Source: [Eubacterium] saphenum (lineage in GTDB: Bacteria > Bacillota > Clostridia > Lachnospirales > Anaerotignaceae). From it: DNA of 26,899 nt. Below the pieces are notes generated by a model. That model searched no databases and was not told the DNA's origin. It worked only from the letters and a program-made list of their open reading frames with translations. The DNA is taken from contig SFGI01000030.1 of assembly GCA_004557645.1 (NCBI GenBank), positions 1-26,899 on the forward strand, written 5' to 3'. The translations under genes were made by a program, and so were the position numbers. Shown here one piece after another: positions 21,906 through 26,899 of this stretch; the stretch's first letter is position 1, and each line of letters starts with the position of its first letter.

Positions 21906-22445
21906 TTATTTATCTTCGTAGTTTAACGCATCCTTCAATTCCAAAAAATTTATTACATCTTCTTCACTGTTAAATTTAAAATCTTCGTATTCCTTTAGTT
22001 TATCTTGAAGCCACAAAGTGTATAATTTTTCGTTAATTGTCTTATTGTGATATAAGTACAACATTTCAGACCATGAAGATAAAAAATCTTGTACCACAGA
22101 ATTGGACGCAAGCATCACAAAACGGCTATCTTCTTCCGCTCTTCTGTAAACATTAAGATAAATAGCCTTATCGACCTCAACCAAAATTCGAAAAATATCT
22201 GCATATGTTTCCGCTTTTTCTGATACACGTTTACTCTCACTCAGCCCACACAGCCAATCCAGCGATACATTACACTTTTTAGCTATATTTCTTGCAATTT
22301 CCAAAGACGGATTTTTCGTTCCCTTCTCATAGGCGGAAAGTGTTGCGGCAGTACAGCCTACCAGTTCAGCCATCTGACGCTGTGACATCCCAAGCTCCAT
22401 TCGCAATTCTTTTAATCGTTCGCTAAAAATATTCAATTCATTCAT
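21906..22445 (-). CDS. XRE-family CI-like repressor
   Basis: A 179-aa regulator. The N-terminal Cro/CI helix-turn-helix spans about residues 6-63 (ERLKELRMELGMSQRQMAEL, then CTAATLSAYEKGTKNPSLEI). The C-terminal ~110 residues are acidic and helical, with no peptidase motif, so it probably does not self-cleave like LexA. The start ATG 22445 has AGGAGGTG upstream; the longer reading to 22487 would extend into the promoter. It is divergent from a Cro-like gene across a 175-bp AT-rich control region, the usual lysogeny or element-maintenance switch. The 45-bp gap to the integrase gene suggests joint transcription. The low GC suggests recent acquisition. Confidence 0.9.
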   Translation of the reverse strand: MNELNIFSERLKELRMELGMSQRQMAELVGCTAATLSAYEKGTKNPSLEIARNIAKKCNVSLDWLCGLSESKRVSEKAETYADIFRILVEVDKAIYLNVYRRAEEDSRFVMLASNSVVQDFLSSWSEMLYLYHNKTINEKLYTLWLQDKLKEYEDFKFNSEEDVINFLELKDALNYEDK

Positions 22446-22474
22446 GACAGGCACCTCCTGTGTTCTTTTATTAC

Positions 22475-22503
22475 ATAATAAATCCAACTCTTTAAAAAAT
22501 CAA
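22475..22503 (-). promoter_or_regulatory. Promoter of the CI-like repressor
   Basis: On the minus strand TTGATT (complement of 22498-22503) and TATTAT (complement of 22475-22480) are 17 bp apart, about 30 bp before the repressor start. The -35 lies inside the adjacent dyad, which fits autorepression. Confidence 0.65.
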
Positions 22504-22518
22504 TATTTTTGTATTGAT
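22499..22518. promoter_or_regulatory. Operator-like dyad in the CI/Cro control region
   Basis: ATCAATA (22499-22505) and TATTGAT (22512-22518) form a perfect 7-bp inverted repeat with a 6-bp spacer. Further right lie two ATTCTAT repeats 11 bp apart (22521, 22532), an inverted pair TTTTAGT/ACTAAAA (22544-22550, 22581-22587) and a possible plus-strand -10 TATACT at 22578-22583. Together they look like a two-way switch. Confidence 0.6.
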
Positions 22519-22621
22519 ATATTCTATTTTTATTCTATGTTTATTTTAGTTGATTATTCTACTGTATTGTGCTAACATATACTAAAACAACATTCAATCA
22601 AAAGAAAAAGGAGGTATGCAC

Positions 22622-22816
22622 ATGAGAATCGACAGAGTGAAATTCATTACCGAATTGGCAAAAAAAGACTACACAATCCGCAAGCTATCTGAGGCAAGCG
22701 GTGTTTCCGCTCAAACCCTCAGCTATATAAAGAACGGGAAGGGATGCTCTGAAAAGACCGCCCTTGCAATTGCCTCTGCACTCAATGTGGACATTAACAA
22801 AATCAAAGAAAACTAA
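22622..22816 (+). CDS. Cro-like XRE helix-turn-helix protein
   Basis: A 64-aa protein made up almost entirely of one Cro/CI-type helix-turn-helix (LAKKDYTIRKLSEASGVSAQ, TLSYIKNGKG, then TALAIASALNVDINKI). The ATG at 22622 is preferred over the one at 22616 because AGGAGG (22609-22614) is then seven bases away instead of one. It is the first rightward gene, divergent from the repressor, and probably controls the switch between maintenance and excision/replication. The next gene starts 21 bp later. Confidence 0.88.
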   Translation: MRIDRVKFITELAKKDYTIRKLSEASGVSAQTLSYIKNGKGCSEKTALAIASALNVDINKIKEN

Positions 22817-22837
22817 CCTGAGGAAGGGGGGAATACT

Positions 22838-23074
22838 ATGAGAAGAATGAGACTGATTTCAGAAGCATTTGCAGAAATCAAAGAAGCCGACCCAAACACT
22901 GCTATCACCATGACAGGCTTTCGGCGGTTGGTACTGGATGAGCGCATCCCCAGCATTATGATCGGCAACAAAAGACTGGTATCCATGGAGGATGTGGAAC
23001 ACTTCTTCCAATACGGGGATACCAAGCAGGAAGCGGCAAAGGAAACGGGTAAAATCCGCCCCATTGCGATTTAA
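22838..23074 (+). CDS. Excisionase/AlpA-like small DNA-binding protein
   Basis: A 78-aa protein with a MerR/excisionase-type winged helix pattern: ITMTGFRRLVLDERIPSIMI, then GNKRLVSMEDVEHFFQYG, in which the RIPSIMIGNKRLV wing is typical. Such proteins help the integrase excise the element or activate its genes. GAGGAAGGGGGG precedes the ATG. It lies between the Cro-like gene and the primase-helicase gene, which starts 12 bp after its stop, so these form one early operon. Whether it is a true excisionase is inference from position and size. Confidence 0.75.
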   Translation: MRRMRLISEAFAEIKEADPNTAITMTGFRRLVLDERIPSIMIGNKRLVSMEDVEHFFQYGDTKQEAAKETGKIRPIAI

Positions 23075-23086
23075 GGCGGTGACAGC

Positions 23087-24904
23087 ATGGAATACACTGA
23101 TGTATTATCCCGCTTCCAAGGCGTGAAAATGAGCGGCATGGACAAGGCTGTCTGCAAATGCCCCTGCCATGATGACAGAAAAGCAAGTCTTTCCATTGAC
23201 AAAAACGGAGATAAGATCCTCTTTCACTGCTTTGCCGGTTGCAAAACAGAGGATATCCTTGCCGCGGTCGGGCTTACTTTTGCAGATATATCCGACAGCA
23301 CAGATCAACAAAATGGATACATAGAAAAATTGGAAGACCAAAAAGGAAAAACGGTATCCGCCGTTTACAAATATACAGACGAAAACGGACGTTATCTTTA
23401 TGAAAAAATCCGCTTCCATGACAAAGATATGACGATTGGTGTATATGACCAGCAAAAGGAAGCATTTACTTTCGGTCTACATGGCAGAAACAGAACCTTA
23501 TTTCATCTTCCAAACCTGATTGGTGCGATATCCAAAGGAAAAAGAGTTTTTTATGTGGAGGGAGAAAAAGACGTTCTGACTTTAGAAAAGCTTGGATTTG
23601 CCGCCACAACAGCAGGCAGCGTCAACGACTGGAAACCAGAGTATGCTCCATATTTCAAAGGGGCAGATGTTGTGATCCTTCCCGATAACGATGAACCGGG
23701 ATTGACCCTTGCAAGCAAGGTACATAAAGACCTGGAAGGGACAGCGGAAAAAGCTCTGATCGTCAAAACCTCCTATGCACCAAAAGGAGATGTGACGGAC
23801 TACATAGAAGAAGGCCATACAAAAGAGGATCTGCTGCGGCTCATTGACGAAACAGAAGCAGCATTCAGTAGCAAAGACCAAGACAAGAATGGTTGTTCTT
23901 TGGAAATGACAACAATGGAGACTGCAGAGGAAAAATCCCCAGAATGGCTTATCACGGACTACATACCAAAAAGGAGCATTACCGCCATAGCTGGGGACGG
24001 CGGGAGCGGCAAAACCACCGTATGGTGTGAAATTGCAGCAAGCATCAGCAGCGGAAACCCCAGCTTTCTGGTAAAGAATCTGATACCTGAATCTTTCCAG
24101 AGCGGCGAAGGGCAGCGGGTTTTGTTCTTTTCCGCAGAGGATTCCTTTGAATATACATTGCGGCGCAGGCTCAGAAAGAATGGTGCAAATCTGTCAAATA
24201 TCTTTTCTATTGATATTTCAGATGACCGCTTCCAGCATATCCGCTTCGACAGCGACTTTTTAGAGAAATTGGTTGAAAAATACCGTCCTGCCCTGCTGAT
24301 CTTTGACCCGCTGCAGGCTTTTGTCCCTCCCAATATCAAAATGGGGGACAGAAACGCCATGCGTACCTGTATGCGCCCCTTGATCGGACTGGGTGAAAAA
24401 TACGACTGTTCTTCCCTTATTGTCGTTCACAGCAATAAGCAATCTGGACTTTGGGGCAGAAAGCGTATTGCTGACAGTGCGGATATCTGGGACATCTCCC
24501 GCAGCGTTTTGATGGTGGGAGAAACCAAAGAAAAAGGCATCCGATACATTTCCCATGAAAAATGCAACTATGGTGCTTTAGGTGATACCGTCCTTTTCTC
24601 TCTGGACAATGAAAAAGTTACCTTTCGGGAGTATACCGACAGAAAGGATAAGGATTTCGTAACAGAATTTGATTATACCGTACGCCAGGCACCACAACGG
24701 GAAGAAGCGATAGAGTTTATCCTCGATTTCCTTAAAGATGGAGAAAAGGAAGTCGCTGAATTGGACGCAACGGCAAATGCAATGAATATCAGCAAAAACG
24801 CTTTGAAAAATGCAAAAGCCTTTTTGCGAAAAAATCAAAAAATCGAAGATCGTTCTGAGGGTTATGGAAAAAACAAGGTTTTTTTCATTTCTCTTACTGG
24901 ATGA
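23087..24904 (+). CDS. Fused zinc-finger/TOPRIM primase and RecA-like helicase
   Basis: A 605-aa replication protein. The N-terminus carries a CHC2-like zinc-binding region (C23, C25, C27, H28, then H47, C48, C52). The TOPRIM catalytic core follows, with E158 and E160 in YVEGEKD and D200/D202 in LPDNDEPG. The C-terminal half is a RepA/RecA-like hexameric helicase domain with Walker A GDGGSGKTT (303-311), Walker B LLIFDPLQ (D407) and VVHSNK around H448 as sensor. The last ~80 residues resemble a winged helix (VAELDATANAMNISKNALKN). Such primase-helicases drive autonomous replication of phage satellites, integrative elements and plasmids, normally from an adjacent origin; an iteron cluster starts directly at its 3' end. 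The start has GGCGGTGA upstream. Confidence 0.92.
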   Translation: MEYTDVLSRFQGVKMSGMDKAVCKCPCHDDRKASLSIDKNGDKILFHCFAGCKTEDILAAVGLTFADISDSTDQQNGYIEKLEDQKGKTVSAVYKYTDENGRYLYEKIRFHDKDMTIGVYDQQKEAFTFGLHGRNRTLFHLPNLIGAISKGKRVFYVEGEKDVLTLEKLGFAATTAGSVNDWKPEYAPYFKGADVVILPDNDEPGLTLASKVHKDLEGTAEKALIVKTSYAPKGDVTDYIEEGHTKEDLLRLIDETEAAFSSKDQDKNGCSLEMTTMETAEEKSPEWLITDYIPKRSITAIAGDGGSGKTTVWCEIAASISSGNPSFLVKNLIPESFQSGEGQRVLFFSAEDSFEYTLRRRLRKNGANLSNIFSIDISDDRFQHIRFDSDFLEKLVEKYRPALLIFDPLQAFVPPNIKMGDRNAMRTCMRPLIGLGEKYDCSSLIVVHSNKQSGLWGRKRIADSADIWDISRSVLMVGETKEKGIRYISHEKCNYGALGDTVLFSLDNEKVTFREYTDRKDKDFVTEFDYTVRQAPQREEAIEFILDFLKDGEKEVAELDATANAMNISKNALKNAKAFLRKNQKIEDRSEGYGKNKVFFISLTG

Positions 24905-25087
24905 CTTCCCTTACATCCTTTTTTAAACCCAACGAGTAAATAAAAAATACAGTAAAATCAATGGTTCTGTTTACTGGAGGGGGGGCAACGAGTAAAGGCA
25001 ATAAGCAACGAGTAAGAGCTATTTACTGGATGGGGGCAACGAGTAAATGAAACCCGCTAAAATCAAGGGTTTTCTCCTTACTCGTTG
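24894..25087. repeat. Iteron cluster, probable replication origin
   Basis: CAACGAGTAA occurs four times in direct orientation (24930-24939, 24986-24995, 25006-25015, 25037-25046) and once inverted (25078-25087). TTACTGGA occurs at 24894-24901, 24971-24978 and 25023-25030. G-runs plus an iteron follow the last two, and TAAAATCAAnGGTT occurs twice, so the block is partly duplicated. AT-rich sequence at 24939-24958 could melt. No gene fits in 24905-25145. Iterons right after a primase-helicase gene are the usual layout of a small-element origin. A nine-of-ten copy lies at 25400-25408. Confidence 0.75.
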
Positions 25088-25145
25088 GGCTTGTCTATGG
25101 ATATAGGAAGCCCCCTCCAATAAAAAATAGAAAGGAGGTAGTGCA

Positions 25146-25355
25146 ATGCTACAAGTTAAAATCGTATCTGGTGCAATCAGCACAAACGGTGGAGATTATT
25201 CGATTGAAGAAAGACTTAATGCTGCGCTTTGTGAATTGCAGGATTTCTGCTATCCAATTAAAAGCGTTTCTTTGCACCCAGTCGGAAAAGACCCTGTTGT
25301 GCTTGGCGGCATTGGGATAATTGTATATGACGATGACCCAAACAAAAACCTGTAA
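25146..25355 (+). CDS. Small protein, possibly Cse60-like
   Basis: A 69-aa protein beginning LQVKIVSGAI, with a helix near SIEERLNAALCELQDF and a final GGIGIIVYDDD strand. The layout (strand, helix, two strands ending in IVY) is like the short Cse60 family of sporulation-associated and element-borne proteins, but the resemblance is loose. AAAGGAGG precedes the ATG. It is the first gene right of the iteron cluster and starts a run of closely spaced small genes. Confidence 0.65.
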   Translation: MLQVKIVSGAISTNGGDYSIEERLNAALCELQDFCYPIKSVSLHPVGKDPVVLGGIGIIVYDDDPNKNL

Positions 25356-25373
25356 GAAAGGAGGGCTGCCATA

Positions 25374-25574
25374 ATGACAGACGAGGCTAGAGAAGCCCGC
25401 AACGAGTACATGCGGAACTGGAGGAAGAAAAACAGGGAGAAGGTAAACGAGAGAAACAGGAAATACAGAGAGAAAAACAAAGAAAAGGTAAAGGAATACA
25501 ACGAAAGGTATTGGGCCAAGGTTGCTGCCAAAAAGAGAGGTGAAGCCCATGGACAGGATCAAACTGTTATCTGA
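25374..25574 (+). CDS. Highly charged, Lys/Arg-rich small protein
   Basis: A 66-aa protein dominated by Arg, Lys, Glu and Asn with a repeated RNRKYREKNKEKVKEYNERY-like pattern, probably one long helix or coiled coil that may bind nucleic acid. Similar short basic proteins are common in phages and integrative elements and have no assigned role. AAAGGAGG lies upstream of the ATG. It ends inside the next gene (26-bp overlap), so the two are coupled. A variant of the iteron lies within its coding sequence. Confidence 0.65.
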   Translation: MTDEAREARNEYMRNWRKKNREKVNERNRKYREKNKEKVKEYNERYWAKVAAKKRGEAHGQDQTVI

Positions 25575-25923
25575 TGAGGAAGCGGCCTATTATGTTACAC
25601 AGATAGCTCGGAGGGGCAAAGCCAACGCCCTGCCGCCGGAACAGCTTGCAAAATACAAGAAAGCCTATGACGGCATTACCGCACATCTGAAAGAAAACTT
25701 CCGTCCGTACCTTGTGTATTATGTTTCTAGTGGAAAAAATCGGCTGTCCGAGCCTATCCTTGCGGAAACCATCAAAAAATCAAAAGCCATTGATCTATTC
25801 CAGAATTTAAACAATGCCTTATCCGCCGGGGATGCAGACACATTCAATTGGTATTGCTGGCTACTGAAGCTGTTGTATCGGGTGGAGGAACATGAGCAAA
25901 AGAAGCGGGACAGCACAGTTTAA
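25549..25923 (+). CDS. Hypothetical element protein
   Basis: A 124-aa, mostly helical soluble protein with no motif I recognise. The start chosen is ATG 25549, with GAGGTGAAG upstream; a TTG at 25522 is in frame but has no good site. Visible segments are LLSDEEAAYYVTQIARRG and a tryptophan-containing FNWYCWLLKLLYRVEEHEQK tail. It overlaps the preceding small gene and is followed after about 50 bp by the sigma-like gene. Position suggests an accessory role in replication or regulation of the element, but nothing in the sequence shows it. Confidence 0.65.
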   Translation: MDRIKLLSDEEAAYYVTQIARRGKANALPPEQLAKYKKAYDGITAHLKENFRPYLVYYVSSGKNRLSEPILAETIKKSKAIDLFQNLNNALSAGDADTFNWYCWLLKLLYRVEEHEQKKRDSTV

Positions 25924-25959
25924 TGACACGATACACGGAGATAGTTTTTTGACACGATA
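25924..25959. repeat. Direct repeat TGACACGATA before the sigma-like gene
   Basis: TGACACGATA occurs at 25924-25933 and 25950-25959, with starts 26 bp apart, in the 51-bp gap upstream of the sigma-like gene. It may be a binding site for a regulator of that gene. No good promoter spacing is evident. Confidence 0.4.
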
Positions 25960-25974
25960 AAAAGGGGGAGCGGC

Positions 25975-26775
25975 ATGACAAATGAAGAACTGGCGGCACT
26001 GATCCAAGAGGGCAATACTGCCCTTCTCCCCTCATTGTGGGAACAGGTGGAGCGGTTCGCCGCTGCCAAAGCAAGAGACTATTTCAGCCTGCATCCCCTG
26101 ACCTGTGCCGCTGCGGGTGTTACCTTGGAGGACTTACAGCAGGAAGCCTATTTTGCCCTTCTGGATGCCGTCAAGTACTTTGAGCCGGAAGCGGGTCATA
26201 CCTTCCTTACATACATGAGATACCCGCTGCAAAATGCTTTTAATGCTATATGCGGCAGACGTACGCAAAGGAGTAAACAGGCACCTCTTAACCACAGCAA
26301 GAGCCTGTATACCCCTATCGGGGAAGAAGATATCACCCTTGCAGATACCTTGGAAGATGAAAGTGCAGCGGAGGATTTTCAGCAGGCGGAAGCGGCTATC
26401 TATCACAAACAGCTTCATAATGCTTTAGAGGAATGCCTTTCCACCCTTCCAGAGATTCAGGAAGCGGCAATCAGATGCCGATTTTATGAAGGGCTGACGA
26501 TTGTACAAACAGGCGAAAAAATCGGTCTGAGCCGAACACAGAGCCGAAACAGGGAATATGAAGGTCTGCGGGCATTACGCACAGGAAAGAACCGAAAGCG
26601 TCTGGAGCCTTTTAGAGAGGATATCATTTCCAGGCACGCCTACCGCGGTGGCTTTGCATCCTGGCGGGACAGAGGTATGAGTTCCACAGAGTACACCGTT
26701 TTGAAGCTGGAGCAGGCCAGAGAGGAGCAGTATCCCCCCGGGGTGTGTTGTTCCAAAAATAGAGACCTATCCTAG
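25975..26775 (+). CDS. Sigma-70-like factor of the mobile element
   Basis: A 266-aa protein with a sigma-70 region 2 (about 50-92: LEDLQQEAYFALLDAVKYFE, then FLTYMRYPLQNAFNAI) and a region 4-like helix-turn-helix (about 150-202: LSTLPEIQEAAIRCRFYEGL, then TGEKIGLSRTQSRNREYEGL). No region 1 or 3 is evident. The C-terminal extension after about 210 (RHAYRGGFASWRDRGMSSTE) resembles the tail found, from memory, in sigma-like proteins of clostridial prophages and integrative elements. It probably redirects RNA polymerase to late genes of the element, which would lie to the right. GGGGGAG precedes the ATG. It is the last complete gene in the window. Confidence 0.85.
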   Translation: MTNEELAALIQEGNTALLPSLWEQVERFAAAKARDYFSLHPLTCAAAGVTLEDLQQEAYFALLDAVKYFEPEAGHTFLTYMRYPLQNAFNAICGRRTQRSKQAPLNHSKSLYTPIGEEDITLADTLEDESAAEDFQQAEAAIYHKQLHNALEECLSTLPEIQEAAIRCRFYEGLTIVQTGEKIGLSRTQSRNREYEGLRALRTGKNRKRLEPFREDIISRHAYRGGFASWRDRGMSSTEYTVLKLEQAREEQYPPGVCCSKNRDLS

Positions 26776-26841
26776 ACCACGATGGCCCCACCGTTTAAAA
26801 AATATTCCCAAAATGGGGCAATCAGGAGAAAACCTTATTAT

Positions 26842-26890
26842 TTCTGCCTATCTTCTGCATACTTTCTGCTATGTTTGCGCACCGTTGCCG
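26842..26890. repeat. 11-bp phased repeats at the right edge
   Basis: TTCTGC occurs at 26842, 26853 and 26864, exactly 11 bp apart. Related TTGCGC (26875) and TTGCCG (26885) continue the phase. The period is not a multiple of three, so this is not a protein repeat. It could be a control or origin/partition site, cut by the window end. A GCCCCA/TGGGGC inverted repeat (26785-26790, 26814-26819) lies just before it. Confidence 0.45.
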
Positions 26891-26899
26891 CACCATTTC

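Noticed and set aside
21906..22445. LexA-type self-cleaving repressor
   Set aside because: The C-terminal part lacks an Ala-Gly cleavage site and the Ser/Lys dyad region of the S24 peptidase family.
24894..25087. CRISPR array
   Set aside because: The repeats are only 8-10 bp, unevenly spaced (20-56 bp), and one is inverted; no cas genes are present. Iterons fit better.
1..26899. tRNA or rRNA genes, including a tRNA as integration target
   Set aside because: I found no cloverleaf-like sequence or CCA-adjacent T-arm near the integrase or elsewhere by eye. A covariance-model search (tRNAscan, Rfam) would settle it.

Overview
The window looks like a chromosomal segment of a low-to-mid GC, anaerobic Clostridia (Bacillota), most likely Lachnospiraceae or a close relative such as Anaerotignum. 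The reasons are the gene families present (PerR, an UPF0735-type ACT protein, DUF4364, YhcC-type radical SAM, a clostridial Crp/Fnr protein beside a double-cluster ferredoxin), the strong AGGAGG ribosome binding sites, and the frequent TTG/GTG starts. The genus is inference. About 20.4 kb of ordinary chromosome is followed by at least 6.4 kb of an integrated mobile element that runs off the right edge.

Chromosomal part. 1-580 is non-coding as far as I can see and ends in 11-bp-phased direct repeats before a PhoB-type response regulator and its membrane histidine kinase (581-3285). Next come tRNA methyltransferase TrmL (minus), the peroxide regulator PerR with a clear promoter and operator-like dyad, and a DUF2812-type membrane protein. 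A minus-strand amino-acid operon follows: ACT regulator, homoserine kinase thrB, aspartokinase lysC. lysC carries an internal Shine-Dalgarno and ATG that should give a separate beta subunit. From 8.9 to 13.7 kb are plus-strand genes: a 528-aa protein with a possible pRiA4b-ORF3-like domain, a CobD/HisC-type PLP enzyme, a small hypothetical, a radical SAM protein and DUF4364. From 18.7 to 13.8 kb the minus strand carries a GNAT pseudogene broken by one amber codon, an intact GNAT gene, a CYTH protein, a 388-aa conserved protein, TrmB, a Crp/Fnr regulator translationally coupled to TrmB, an 8Fe-8S ferredoxin and a NapH-like membrane iron-sulfur protein. A DJ-1/YajL family gene, a convergent hypothetical that overlaps it, and a conserved 173-aa protein complete this part.

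Mobile element (about 20.4 kb to beyond 26.9 kb). The order is a tyrosine integrase with an XRE-like helix-turn-helix inserted in its core-binding domain, a CI-like repressor, a divergent Cro-like protein, an excisionase/AlpA-like protein, a fused zinc-finger/TOPRIM primase and RecA-like helicase, an iteron cluster that looks like a replication origin, three small genes and a sigma-70-like factor. This order (int, divergent repressor pair, AlpA-like, primase-helicase, adjacent origin) resembles phage-inducible chromosomal islands or other small replicating integrative elements. No capsid, terminase, relaxase or cargo gene is visible in the window, so the type of element stays open. The right attachment site and any packaging, transfer or defence cargo lie outside.

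The parts most worth a second look are the integrase with its inserted helix-turn-helix, the iteron array after the primase-helicase, the 11-bp phased repeats at the right edge, the amber-interrupted acetyltransferase, and the dyad nested in the hairpin between the Crp/Fnr gene and its presumed ferredoxin target.
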